DNA of 64,000 nt from Numida meleagris. Lineage: Eukaryota > Chordata > Aves > Galliformes > Numididae. A program made the translations under genes and the position numbers. The notes below the pieces were generated by a model. That model was not told where the DNA came from, made no database searches, and was given only the letters and a program-made list of their open reading frames with translations. The stretch spans positions 15,792,924 through 15,856,923 of the forward strand of contig NC_034438.1 in assembly GCF_002078875.1 (NCBI RefSeq). Direction: 5' to 3'. This document shows, piece by piece, positions 48,576 through 59,983 of this stretch (the stretch's first letter is position 1; each line of letters starts with the position of its first letter).

Positions 48576-49729
48576 GGTTTAGTGACTACAGCCAGCTGTC
48601 AAGACAAGAAGTTGTCAGGCTCCTGTGGCCTTTTGAAATTCTTGAAAAGCTACCATTTGCAATTGTGGAAGCATCCACTATGTCATTAAAAATACAGTAG
48701 AACATGCTGAGTGCATTTTATGACCAAACTTGACTGAGATTTTGCCTCTGAAAGGAGATGAAAGCAAAAGCACAGAGCACTCAAACTTTTCATTCAATTA
48801 AAATAATGGTATACGATTTTAAGGTACACTTGTGGTTTTACTGCCAAACAAGCATTTTAAAAATGTTTATGTTAAATGTGATATTTAAAATACGTACTTA
48901 TTATTATTACAATGGACTAAAATAGATACCAAGGAGACTAGTTTGAGGCAAATAACCCAGCACACTTAAAATGTAGGGAAAAGGAGGGGAAATATTATGC
49001 TTTTTCTGTACAGAGGCCAAAATCCCTTCCATGCCATTATTTTTATCTATCTCTTTATGCTTAAAAATGTTACAACAATCCAGAATCCAAACGTATTCAG
49101 TCTTTTGCTTTCTATTTGTCTTAGATGACTAGACTGAATGCAGGTCTGCATAGTTTTTAGCATGAGTTGTATAGAAAAATATCCCTTTATGGTTTATGTG
49201 GAAATATACAGATATTTGTTCTCTGTTGTCCTGTATTTGCTACTGTATCCCACCTTCTTACCTCCAATTTTAATACTGAAATAAAATAAAAAATTATCTT
49301 CAAATACTAAATCAGTGTGGATTTTTTTGTGTACCTGACATCTGGAATAAGTCTTACTTTTGCTTTCCTAAATATGACTCAGATTTGGCACTGATTTCAG
49401 AGTCTTAATGTTAATAACATAAAATCAATATTTTTAACTTGATGAAAAACTACAAGTAAGATATTTGTTCTTTCTCTTTGTCCCAGCAGCTGTGCTAATT
49501 AAGTAAATGAATATTTTTACAAACAAAATTTCATATTAATCTATGATTTTGGTAAAATATGGACAATATGAGAAGAAGTGGTAAGAATCTCTATAGTTTG
49601 GGCTCTTTTTTTAATCTATGAAATTTTCCTTTCTGTTTTTCTGCTCAGCCTTGCCCTTAAAAACACCCAACAGATTTCTTTTCTTCTTCAGGCACTATAT
49701 TTCATAATAGTGCAGATACCTATGTTTAT
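48576..49729. other. AT-rich DNA without a recognisable gene
   Basis: No gene or element that I can name is present between the old CR1 tail and the third LTR copy. Confidence 0.5.
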
Positions 49730-50228
49730 TGTAATGGGTTTATGATTTTCGGTTATTGGTATTCCACATCATAACATCATGTAGTGGATATACCTGGTTC
49801 TCAGAAGAGAAGGGCTACTACATTCCCCAGGGGACTTTGCTCCTCTGTTACTGTTTCCGAACAGAGGGAAAAGATAAAAAACTTGCAGATCACGAGACCT
49901 CATCCTTTCTCTTTCTGCCGTCTCTCGTCTTGGCAGCACCTCGCTCTCCAGCCGTCTTATCGTCGGTAGTAGAGTAAGGCCTACTTTGATTTTGGACATT
50001 GTCTCTCTGTATTGGATTTATCAGCTTAAATTGTAATTATATTGTATTATAGTGTGCTGTTTTGCATTCCGATATCTTATTTAGTAAATTAGTTTGTTTC
50101 TCCTCAGATTGTTGTCACTGTTTTTGCTCTCAGGCCCATTTCCTTACCCTTTTTCCCTTTTTCCCGGGGTGTGGGTCCCCAGTCCCATTCATCAAGGAAC
50201 CAGGCCAAATGCCCATCAACCACTGACA
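49730..50228 (+). mobile_element. Solo LTR, TGTCA...TGACA family, copy 3 (499 bp)
   Basis: It begins TGTAATGGG (TGTCATGG in copy 1) and ends CCACTGACA, and aligns along its whole length with copy 1, including 'TTTTCGGTTATTGGTATTCCACATCATAACATCATGTAGTGGATATACCTGG'. GTTTAT stands directly on both sides (49724-49729 and 50229-50234), a 6-bp direct repeat; 5 bp would be expected if the family is ERVL-like. It lacks the TATAAAA stretch of copy 1 but keeps the 180-bp right part deleted in copy 2. No internal proviral sequence adjoins it. Confidence 0.88.
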
Positions 50229-50234
50229 GTTTAT

Positions 50235-50639
50235 CTACAATTTTTCCCTGGAAATGACCAAAAACTTAGTAATTCCTTCATTTTTTACAATAGATGTTCA
50301 CTGTAGAGATTATTACAAGTGATCGCCATCAGCAATTCTCCCTAAACATAAAACATTAAATGAATACTAATTTAATCTGCCTGAATTATCAACTAATATT
50401 TAGATTTGAATAACGAAAGCGTAACTGAATTTATAATTTCCATTTGTTTCACATCACTGTTCCATTCTTTCATGTTCTAGTGGATCAACGCCTTTGTGAT
50501 GGATAAGAAGCAGAAATAGCATAAAATTTATCTTCTTATTCTTATCAGCAATTTTTTTTCCCCATTAACTCATTTCATAATGAACTATGAAATCTTTATA
50601 TATATGAATAAACCCAGGAAGATTTATTGAATGAATTTT
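50235..50639. other. AT-rich DNA without a recognisable gene
   Basis: Nothing assignable was seen. Confidence 0.5.
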
Positions 50640-50820
50640 AGGAAAAGGTTCTTCACTAAAATGGGTTTTGGACACTAAGCATGCCAGAATTCAAGAAACA
50701 TTTGGACAAGCCTTTCAGATATAGGGTCCAAATTTTGTATGGCCCTGTGTGCAGCCAGGAGTTGGACTCAATTACTCTTGTGGATCCCTCCTAGCTCAAG
50801 ATATTTTATGATTCTATGAT
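50640..50820 (+). mobile_element. CR1 LINE 3' end
   Basis: 'GGAAAAGGTTCTTCACTAAAATGG', 'CATGCCAGAATTCAAGAAACATTTGGACAA', 'TATGGCCCTGTGTGCAGCCAGGAGTTGGACTCAATTACTCTTGTGGATCCCTCCTAGCTCAAGATATTTTATGATTCTATGAT' follow the C-terminus and 3' UTR of a CR1 subfamily (the one with 'GTGGAGCCAGGAGTTGGACTC'). It ends with the diagnostic ATTCTATGAT. Confidence 0.9.
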
Positions 50821-51352
50821 TTTTTTTAAGCTCATTTTAGTATCAGAGCTTGTAATGTTTTAAATTCTATATAGACCTTGTATTACAGTTAAAGCTTCCA
50901 TCTATTGAAAAAAGATCTCAGAAATCATGCCAAATTTTATCTGTCAGGTTTGCTACTGTTTGCTTCTGCCAGCCTTGTGTTTTAATTCTTTATAAAGCCA
51001 TAGCCTAAATTATGTGTGAAATAAGATGAGAATAGATATCCGTAGTACTAAATTTGATCAGTTTATTTTGGATGTACTCAGAATCTCAAGCAGAATTTTG
51101 TGCCTTGGTATATATTTAACTAGATATTGTAAGAAATAAAATGAACAACTCCTGAGAGGGAATTTTTAATTTTAGTGTTAAAATGTATTCAATGGATTCT
51201 TTCCTCTCAACTGAAAAGTCAAATAAGTTGAAACCATTTTCTTATTTAACATCTCTTGCATTTCATGATTGAAATTGTGGCAATGCAGAGGTAAGACATA
51301 GCTTTCCTCAGTGTAGTCATGAAAATCTATTTTATGTGAAAAAAAAAATATA
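50821..51352. other. AT-rich DNA without a recognisable gene
   Basis: Nothing assignable was seen between two CR1 copies of different subfamilies. Confidence 0.5.
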
Positions 51353-52125
51353 TGAAACAAGGGTTGTAAGAAGGATCCGGGGAACTACAGGCCTGTCAGC
51401 CTGACCTCGGTGTCAGGGAAGGTTATGGAGAAGACTGTCTTGAGGGAGATCATGCGGCATTTGTAGAACAACCAGGGGATGAGGCCAGCCAGCATGGGTT
51501 TGTGAAAGGCAGGTCCTCCTTGACCAACCTGATCTCCTTCTATGATGATGACCTGCCTGGTGGATGAAGGAAAGGCTGTTGATGTGATCCACCTAGACTT
51601 CAGCAAAGCCTTCTACACTGTCTCCCACAGTATTCTCTTGGAGAAGCTGGCACCCCGTGGCTTGGACAGGTACTCTCTTTGCTGGGTAAGGAGCTAGCTG
51701 GAGGGCCGGGCCCAGAGAGTGGTGGTGAATGGAGTTAAATCCAGCTGGCGACCGGTCACGAGTGGTGTTCCCCAGGGGTTGGTGCTGGGACTTGTCCTTT
51801 TCAATATCTTTATTCATGACCTGGATGAGGGCATCGAGAGCACCCCCAGTAAGTTTGCAGATGACACCAAGCTGGCAGGAAGTGTCGATCTGCCTGGGGG
51901 TAGCAAGGCCCTACAGAGGGATCTGGGCAGGCTGGATAGCTGGGCTGAAGCCAATGGGATGAGGTTGAACAAGACCAAGTGCCGGGTCCTGCACTTTGGC
52001 CACAACAACCCCAGCTAAAGCTACAGGCTTGGGGCAGAGTGGCTGGAAGATTTTGTAGAGGAAACAAACCTGGAGGTGTGGGTGGATGCTCAGCTGAGCA
52101 TGAGCCAGTAGTGTGCCCAGGTGGC
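51353..52125 (+). mobile_element. CR1 LINE, reverse-transcriptase part, cut by an assembly gap
   Basis: A sense CR1 starts near the 'DPGNYRPVSLTSV' block (GATCCGGGGAACTACAGGCCTGTCAG) and runs into the gap at 52126. Motifs include 'DVIHLDFSKAFYTVSH' near 51577-51627 (split by indels), '[20 protein letters not shown]' near 51760-51820 and 'FADDTKL' (51854-51874), with '[11 protein letters not shown]' downstream. Stops include TAA at 52016-52018 and a TAG in place of CAG in 'GAGCCAGTAGTGTGCCC'. It belongs to a different CR1 subfamily from the copies at 32.2 and 46.25 kb. Its last 95 bp recur exactly at the window end. Confidence 0.95.
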
Positions 52126-52610
52126 NNNNNNNNNNNNNNNNNNNNNNNNNNNNNNNNNNNNNNNNNNNNNNNNNNNNNNNNNNNNNNNNNNNNNNNNNNN
52201 NNNNNNNNNNNNNNNNNNNNNNNNNNNNNNNNNNNNNNNNNNNNNNNNNNNNNNNNNNNNNNNNNNNNNNNNNNNNNNNNNNNNNNNNNNNNNNNNNNNN
52301 NNNNNNNNNNNNNNNNNNNNNNNNNNNNNNNNNNNNNNNNNNNNNNNNNNNNNNNNNNNNNNNNNNNNNNNNNNNNNNNNNNNNNNNNNNNNNNNNNNNN
52401 NNNNNNNNNNNNNNNNNNNNNNNNNNNNNNNNNNNNNNNNNNNNNNNNNNNNNNNNNNNNNNNNNNNNNNNNNNNNNNNNNNNNNNNNNNNNNNNNNNNN
52501 NNNNNNNNNNNNNNNNNNNNNNNNNNNNNNNNNNNNNNNNNNNNNNNNNNNNNNNNNNNNNNNNNNNNNNNNNNNNNNNNNNNNNNNNNNNNNNNNNNNN
52601 NNNNNNNNNN
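52126..52610. other. Assembly gap, 485 Ns
   Basis: The run of N lies inside one CR1 copy: the reverse-transcriptase region is on the left and the CR1 3' UTR on the right. Open frames across it are meaningless. The missing part should be the rest of CR1 ORF2. Confidence 0.99.
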
Positions 52611-52722
52611 TACAGTGTTGAGAGACATGGTTTAGCGGGGTTATTGGTGGTAGGTGGATGGTTGGCCTGGATGATCTTGCAGGTCTTTTCCAACCTAGCT
52701 AATTCTGTGATTCTATTATTCT
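52611..52722 (+). mobile_element. CR1 LINE 3' tail, right of the gap
   Basis: 'TTGAGAGACATGGTTTAGCGGGG', 'GGTGGTAGGTGGATGGTTGGCCTGGATGATCTTGCAGGTCTTTTCCAACC' and 'ATTCTGTGATTCTATTATTCTA' form a CR1 3' UTR. It is probably the tail of the CR1 left of the gap. Confidence 0.9.
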
Positions 52723-53982
52723 AAGTAGTCTACCTTTACTTACCACTTATAGAATAGCTGATACTGCTTTCAGTTCCCTGTTTGGGACTTTCCTCAGTGT
52801 GTGTATACATAAACCATATAAAGATAAAAAAAGGACATTATAGACTTATTGAGAGAAACTGCAGTCTAGCAGGTACCTGAAGTTGATAAGGTTTTGTGCT
52901 GTACTACATATGTTCTAGACTTTTGCTCTCAAAAGATGTATTTCTTTTGCTAGTTGAAGTCATTACAGTCTCTAAGTATAATATCTAATTTCAGCCACTG
53001 AACTGGGAATACATTTTACAAAATTTTAATTCTTTCTTCTCTCTTCTATCCTGCCTAAAACAAGAGAAATAAAGTGTTACAAGGAACTGAAAAAGCAAGG
53101 AGAACCAAAGGTAATTAGCTTAGAGAATTATCACTAATTGACTGTAGACATCACATCAGTAACAAGCCCCAGCAGACCAAAAAGCCACAAAGCAAAACCA
53201 TCATCAGAAAACTTATACTAAGTTGTTTAGAATGCATCATATTAGGTTTTTGTTGGCTTTCTTTTTGTTCTTGTTTGATTTTGGTTTGGGGTTTGGTTTT
53301 CGTTTGTAGAAATATATCAATCTAATTAAAACTTCTTTCCATTCAAGCAGCAAATGGAATGCCACTGAGGTGGCAGATGAGGGTTTTTGCCCTGAAAAGA
53401 AATTCTCTGGATTCCAGAGGGGAAACTCAACTTTCCTGCAAAAGTGTGGTAGCAGTACAGTGGTGGATACACCTCTGTGGCTCAGCTCAACAGAAACATA
53501 TATGTACATATTTTAATACCTAGTGTAAGTTATAAAACAACATTTTATTTGTAAGCATGTAGGCAAATCTAAAATCATATCCTTCAATTTGTAATGTTGA
53601 TTATTCAGGTTCAGAAGAGCAGGAAGCTAAATGGATGCTTTACAGCTGAAGGTTGAGCTAGCTCTCCTTGAAAGTTAACAGGGTTAAGCACTCATCAAGT
53701 ACATCAGCAGTGTCCCTTACTACTTTCCAGAACCCTCTATCATTTATCAGATTCACATAAATCTTCGTAAAACTTCATCTTTCTCTGCAATAATTATGGC
53801 AAAAAAGGAGTGCTATTTCCAATAAGGTGTACGTATTTCCCGTAGCACTAGAGTCACTGTGTATTACAAAAAATATTTATACATTTCTATTTTCTCTGCA
53901 CAATAACACCAGATCCACATAATGATTTTATTTTCTCTAGGGTAACTCTGAAGCCACAAATAAATAAATAAATAAATACAAC
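52723..53982. other. AT-rich DNA without a recognisable gene
   Basis: It contains a T/G-rich stretch (about 53244-53308) and a TAAA microsatellite (about 53960-53979) directly before the mariner copy. No gene was recognised. Confidence 0.5.
53960..53979. repeat. (TAAA)n microsatellite
   Basis: Five TAAA units stand directly before the left end of the mariner. Confidence 0.85.
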
Positions 53983-54130
53983 GGATTTTCTAAATGCAAT
54001 GCCTCCTATTTTATTATGTTGGCCTGTGATGTCTGAGGCACAGCAGAAGAAGTTGAACCTTCCTGCCAACATTCCATTCCATTTTGTTGCCATGCGACAG
54101 ATGGCAGAAGAGAGTCAGTCTGACAAAATG

Positions 54131-55649
54131 ATGTCTGAGATGGAAGTGCATATGAAGCAAAGATGCTTCATTGAACTCCTCCATACAGAAAAAATGGCAC
54201 TCACTGACATTCATCAATGCTTGCTGAACACTGATGGAGACCAAAGAGTGGATATGAGCCCAGTGAGGCAGTGGGTGGTGCATTTCAGCACTAGTGAAAG
54301 TGTTGTGAAAGACAAGCTATGTTCTGGATGGCCATGCACAGCTCTTACACCTCAAAATGAAGAGCATCCCAATCAGCTCATCTGTGTGAATTGGTAGACT
54401 ATGACTAGAGAACTATGTACAGAGCTGAATACTGTTTTCAGTGTGATGAAAACAGCAGTGGCAACATTAGAATATTGCAAAGTTTGTGCCAGGTGAGTCC
54501 CACGAGTGCTCACACAGGAAAAGAAAGAACACCAAATGCAAATTTTTCATGACTTGTTGAATAAATACAAGGCTGAAAGTGACACTTTCCTGGATCCCAT
54601 CATCACTGGTGGCAAGTCATGATGTCATCTCTACGAGACCGAATCAAAATGGCAGTCCACGGAGTGGTGACATGTGAATTCCACATTGAAGAAAAAGTGA
54701 TGTGCAATGTCTTTTGAGATAGGAAAGGGGAGATCTTTTTGGATTTCCTGGAACCCAGATGTATTAAATCCACTGGGACAGATCTTATTTTTTCTCATAG
54801 TTGCTGGTTTGTTTGGCATTAGAAGAAAAACAAAACTGGTAACGCACCATTTTTTATGTTTGTTCCTGGGCAGTGCCTAGGACACTCCAGCTTCTCAGCT
54901 TTTTGTATTGCTCTGCCAGCAAGGGAACTGGTGGGGGGTACAAGGAGTTAGGAGAGGACTGGACAAGGGCAGCTGACCCAAAGTGGCCAAAGGGATATTT
55001 CATACCATACAATATAATGTAAATATAAGTGATGGGATTTAGCTGGGGAGAGGCTGCTGCGGGGGAACTACCTGGGAGCTGGTCAGTGGGTGGTGAGCAG
55101 TTGTTTTTGTGTATCATTTGTTTTCTATTTATAGACATATTATATAATTACGGTTATTTTCTTTCAGTTTTTTTTTGTCTTAGTGCGCAGTTTTTATCTC
55201 AACTCACAGGTTCCACTGCATTTGCTCCTAAATCTCTCCCCTGTCTCACTGGGGTGGGGAGGTGAGTGAACAGCTGCGTTGTACTTAGCTATCTGCTGGG
55301 TTAAACCACAACGCCAGACAAACCATCAACTTTGCTGACTAAGCTGAAGGCTCAAACTTCCAGAGTCAGGTCAGCAAAGAAGACAACATTTATCTTACAA
55401 CATGATAATGCCAGAATGAAGATAATGGAGCACATTGTTGTTCTTCGTTGGACTGTTCTATACCACCTACTGTATAGTTCGGATTTGGCACCTTCTGACT
55501 TCTATCTGCTCGTGCCAATGAAAGATGGACTGCATGGGCAACGTTTTCTTAGCTTGTATGCCATCATAGCAGCTGTGAAACCATGGGTCACTTCTGCTGG
55601 TGCAGATTTCTCCAAGCATGACATGCAGGCTGTTATTCATTGCTGGTGA
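54131..55649 (+). pseudogene. Mariner transposase, degenerate and interrupted
   Basis: The enzyme would bind the terminal repeats and cut and paste the element at TA sites, using a DD34D triad. The N-terminal helix-turn-helix part is readable from Met at 54131 ('MSEMEVHMKQRCFIELLH', 'MALTDIHQCLL', 'VRQWVVHF') to a stop at 54395-54397. The first catalytic segment, normally TGDET, reads TGGK: the Asp codon is GGC (54611-54613) and a TGA follows at 54620-54622. After the LTR insertion a 105-codon frame restores 'LQHDNAR' (second Asp, 55404-55406) and 'YSSDLAPSDFY' (third Asp, 55497-55499). Only 30 residues separate these two instead of 34, so an in-frame 12-bp loss is present. It is clearly inactive. 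Confidence 0.9.
54760..55310 (-). mobile_element. Solo LTR (ERVL-type) nested in the mariner, 551 bp
   Basis: Read on the minus strand it starts TGTGGTTTAACCCAGCAGATAGCTAAG and ends GGATTTAATACA, so TG...CA ends are present; this start is characteristic of a common avian ERV LTR group. 'TATATTGTATGGTATGAAATATCCCTTTGGCC' follows inside, again typical of that group. CCAGA occurs just left (54755-54759) and again at 55314-55318, three bases beyond the right end, where the mariner sequence resumes (GACAAACCATCAAC). The duplication is therefore imperfect. No proviral interior is present. The insertion post-dates the mariner. Confidence 0.85.
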
Positions 55650-55777
55650 AAATTCATACTTATTTTGAAAAATAGTGATTTGTATATCATAATTTGCTCT
55701 GCCAAATAGTGTTCTTGTGCTTTTTCTATCTGTTGTAGTTTCTGTGGAAATCAATAGGAGGCATTACATTTGGATAA

Positions 55778-58700
55778 TAATTACATAATAAATTTAGAAT
55801 GTACAGAATTTAATCCAATAATGAAGGATTCTTTTTTTAAAAAAAAAAAAGAACAGTGTTTCAATTTAAATAGAGATGATCATAAAATTAATTTAAAAAA
55901 ATGATTTTCTCTGCTATTTTATAAAAATATTTGGATTGTACTATAACCTTAACTGTCTGAGGAGAAAGTGCATTTTGCTAGAAACTCAGACAGAAATGAT
56001 GTAATTTATGGTCACCACAACCACAGAAATAGTATCATTATCATTTGTACTAAGACAAGTAATTTTGAATTGTGGGAGATTTTGTTCTCTAGGATTCTTT
56101 TTTTCTGATTGCATTACATTGTTTTGATCACTGCTAATCACACAGATGAGCAAAAGCTGTTTAAATATTAGCCTGGAAAAAAAGTGCGATTTGTACACCT
56201 TCCAGAAACATATCATTTAGGACTTACATATTGTTTGTCAAACCATGTCTTAGTAATTCTGCATGCATTTCTACAATCTAAGTGTCTTTCATCTTGCAAA
56301 GACCTTTATTTTTAGGTCTATAACAAGGTCATTAAAGGAACAGTCATTAAGTCCATCTTTCATTTATATTACTACTAATATTTTAGTTTTGTTTTATTAT
56401 AAAGTCAAAATAATTTATTTGAGAATAAATACTGAAAATTTGCAGATTTTTTTGAGGTGTGTTGCAAAAATATCCAAAACAACATGCACTGTGAAATTGA
56501 CTAAGAAATATTCGCAGTCTGCAATCAATTATGCAGCCTTCAAAAACCAAGTATGAGGCCTCATGCAGAAATGCACAACATTTAAATTTAAAAAATAAAT
56601 CATTATCAGTTTTCCTAGCAGAATTGCAGCTCTGTAAGTGTGTAATGAAACACTACATGGCATCATTTGAGGTAAAGCAGAAGACAAAGATAATACGTAG
56701 ATGGCATTGTAAGGACCAGTGAATTTAGCATTGTACATACAAAGCAACATCCAACTTTGAATTAAGTTTTGCCTTTATTTATTCTTTTAAAGAGAGAAAT
56801 GCCTCTAAGAAACACTTCACCTTCAGTTCTACACTTCAGAGTGAATCCTTAGATGTGGCATCTGGAACTCTTGCTTTTGAACAAAACAAATTGTACAGTT
56901 TCAAGAAACATAAGCACCAACTAACTAGGATCTCAAAGACAAGAAATAGTTCAAAAGAGTATTTTTATTTTTAACTAAATTTTCCAAAGGAATTCTTTGT
57001 CTGTGAATATGAGACATTTCAGCTATACAGTTGCATAAATCAGAACTGCGTATGTCTAGACTGCTCAGATCTGCAGTCACATAAATGACTCTTTTGTGGA
57101 TTAAGTTTGCCAGATTATTAAGAAGAGAAAAACACAAGGCCTCTTATTTGTTCCTAAGGTTTTAATTTATTTATTTTTATTGACTATTATCTGAGATGGC
57201 TGTCTATATGGAAATACGTATTTAGTAGGTTTAGTGTTTAGTTTTCTATTTTTCTTCAACAAATCTTCAGGTGTAGAGACAGCATCATGCCACAGTTCAT
57301 TCCCTTCAAGTTTAATAAACAAATATTTTAAAGATTTGATAAAGAGTAGCTTCAACTGTCTAAACCTATCAGACTAAATGGGTGGGGCAAACTAATCTTG
57401 CACTCTTAAGTGCATTCTGTCATTATGGCAGCATCACCTTGCTTTCCCAGTTATACGGAGGAATCTGTCTTCATCCTCTCTCACCCCCAGCTAATCTCTC
57501 AGAGACACTAACTCTAACTGCAGACTTCTGTTTCAGGATTGAATCTGTACATTGCTTTTATTCCTAGCTCCTTATAACTGATGTGTAAAAAATGTGTAAA
57601 ATATTAATTTTGCAGAGAAAAGCAATGTATAAATTAGCCCATGTGAGAGGTACCCCGAAAGGCAATGTGAGAACAGGTAATGCCACATTACAAACATTGG
57701 GTTTCTCTGCCTTGGAATTTTTTCAAGATCTCTGGAAACATCAGGCAGCAAAGCATGTGAAATAGCTGTGCTCCACACCTGAGGACAGAGTGCAACTGAA
57801 CTGAAGGTTTATTTCACCTGTGATTTTACTTCCGACTGAATTTATTTTCTTAAAGGAAAAGGCTGGACTTATCTGCTATAACAGATTTTCTAAACTGTTG
57901 CAAGAGCACAACAGAGAATCACTTGAAGAAAAATCCAGGCTACCACACAAGTCAAATCATTGGCTCACTGGCAATGAACCTTTGTCACTTCCGGATATAA
58001 TAAGTGATTTTTGCTTATATAAATATAAAGAAGGCCTTCCAATATCATTTAAACATAATAGCCAAAATTGTGATGCCAAAATCCTGTGATTGCCAAATTC
58101 TGAGGTGGTTGCTGTCTTATGCTTGTTTGCAGTTACAGAAATTTTCATATGTTCATTTAATAAAATTTGTTCAATGTTGCTTATTTTTTACAGATTCATT
58201 TCTGAGTGCTGAACTCAAATTATCACAGAAATCTGAGGCCTACATAATCATCAATCAAGCAACTTACCAATAGAATATGCGATTTGCATAGAGTCAGCCC
58301 AGGACTTGGCCTGGAATTTGGAAATATACTTCTAGTAAAAGCTCCTACACCTACTTGAGTACTGACAGATTTATTTTTGTTTCTCTATGTAGCCTTTTCA
58401 TGAGTATTTTTCAATCAAAGATTCTACTGAAGTATAGCTGCTTAAACATTGTACAAGAAAATTTATTTTTAAAAACTCTAAAAATTGATTGTTATGACTT
58501 AAGATTGTAGCTCCTTTTTTTAATAAACAGAAGTTTAGCAAGAATTCAAGCATTTTAACATTAAAAAAGAAAAAATGTATATTTACTGTCCCCACCAAAA
58601 TAACAAGGAAGGTCACTGTAACCTACCTGCATAGAGGAAGTATGTGTTGTTGCAATGTGTTTCATGCAAAAATGTTTTGTAGTATAAACTTTCTCCTGTT

Positions 58701-59477
58701 TGCACATCTACAGAAATAAAGAAAAAAACTTTGCTAAAAGGTGGTAGCATTTACTGAGAATGATGGCAGTTCTCAGTAACAAGCACATTCAGTTGCACAT
58801 TTCATACTACGGATGTAAAAGACAGACAATAAATGATAATAACGAAACAATTATTTCTATTTATCACAATAGAAAAGAATAACCATTTTGGTTAAATCTT
58901 TGTTGCTTGGGCAAGGGAAAGAGTCCCTAACATAGTTCTGTTTTTGCTCCTAACAACGTCCTCTGTCTTCATGTGTGTCTCACTTTCCTTTCAGGTTGTC
59001 AACAGTGCTTGCATTAATAAAACCATATCTGACCCATGTAGATGTAGGTAACGTAAAAGACCTAAGAAAGAAAGCAGAAATTGAAGTCAAAGTGCTGTTC
59101 TATTTCTCATTAATTATTCCCACATAAAATATGTATAAAACTATAACTGGGCATTTTCCCTAGTTGTGGCTTTAATAGAATAACTCAGAAAAAATAACCG
59201 TGTGCTTCTGTACCATGTGGCTTTAGCTATTGCCAAGACATCAACTTTGCAGAGTGATCTATAGCTGTTGTGAAAGAATAAGTGAAATATTTTCATTCAT
59301 CAAAACAACTGTAATTTCTCAGTTTCCTTTTGTTTTTGTTAATACTTAATTGACAATGTTGTATTTTACAAGGAGACAAAATCTATAGGTCATTAAAATG
59401 AAAGAATAACTTATATTATAGGAATGGGTTTATGAAAATTAGTTGAATATTAAATGCATGGTGGTTTGGCAGGTGGA
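55778..59477. other. 3.7 kb of AT-rich DNA without a recognised gene
   Basis: I see no transposon that I can name. A possible terminal exon at 57856-58089 is listed separately. An A-run follows T-runs near 55831-55851. Confidence 0.5.
57856..58089 (+). other. Candidate terminal coding exon (unproven)
   Basis: A 77-codon open stretch follows an acceptor-like sequence (GAATTTATTTTCTTAAAG|G) and ends at TGA 58087-58089. The peptide starts EKAGLICYNRFSKLLQEHNR and contains 'NEPLSLPDIISDF'; its composition is less skewed than that of the chance frames around it. I do not recognise the protein. No upstream exon, polyadenylation signal or conservation data support it, so chance is quite possible. 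Confidence 0.15.
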
Positions 59478-59983
59478 AACTGGATGAGCACTTCCTCTCC
59501 CACTGTAAGCAAAGATCAGGTTTGTGAGTGCCTGAGGAACCTGAACATCCATTAAGTCCATGTGTCCCATTGAGTTGCATCCCAGAGTCCTGAGGGTGCA
59601 GGCAGAAAAAGTCAGCAAGCCACTCTCAAGGTATTTGAAAATTCATGGCAGTCAGGTGAAGTCCCCGGTAACTGGAAAAAAGGCAATATCACATACATTT
59701 TTAAGAGTAGAAAAGACAACCCATGGAACTACCAACCTGTCAGCCTCACATTTGTGTTGGGAAATATCATGGAGTATATCCTCCTTGAAACTATGGTGAG
59801 GCACATGGAACAGGTTTTTTACAATAAGAGTGGTGCGGCACTGGAACAGGTTGCCCAGAGAGGTGGTCGATACCCTATCCTTGGAGACATTCAAGGTCAG
59901 GCTTGACCAGGCTCTGAGCAACCGGATCTAGCTGTAAGTGTCCCTTAAAAGTCCCTTACAACTCAAGAAATTCTATGATTCTA
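59478..59983 (+). mobile_element. CR1 LINE with a large internal deletion
   Basis: The left part reads 'AAGATCAGGTTTGTGAGTGCCTGAGGAACCTGAACATCCATTAAGTCCATG' and continues through the 'CCxNYQPVSLTFVLG' block (CATGGAACTACCAACCTGTCAG) of ORF2. At about 59810, after GCACATGGAA, it jumps to 'CAGGTTTTTTACAATAAGAGTGGTGCGGCACTGGAACAGGTTGCCCAG' near the ORF2 end and finishes AATTCTATGATTCTAC. Compared with the copy at 32.2 kb, the segment equivalent to about 32300-33262 (roughly 960 bp, holding the reverse-transcriptase catalytic core) is missing. Confidence 0.92.

Larger units (their letters stand above)
53983..55777 (+). mobile_element. Mariner DNA transposon, near full length, split by an LTR
   Basis: The left terminal repeat (GGATTTTCTAAATGCAATGCCTCCTATTTT) and the right terminal repeat (AATAGGAGGCATTACATTTGGATAATA) are inverted copies, diverged at the very tips. 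Subtracting the 551-bp LTR at 54760-55310 leaves about 1.24 kb, the usual size for a vertebrate mariner. The transposase region is on the plus strand. The copy belongs to the same family as those at 20.4 and 62.6 kb and resembles chicken Galluhop/Mariner1 (from memory). Confidence 0.9.

Noticed and set aside
49730..50228. LTR copies 2 and 3 as the two ends of one provirus (3.5 kb interior)
   Set aside because: Each has its own, different flanking repeat (CTTTC and GTTTAT), and the DNA between them is CR1 and unique sequence without any retroviral gene.
51810..52724. Open frames of 166-272 codons around 52.1-52.6 kb
   Set aside because: Most of their length is the run of N; they have no coding meaning.
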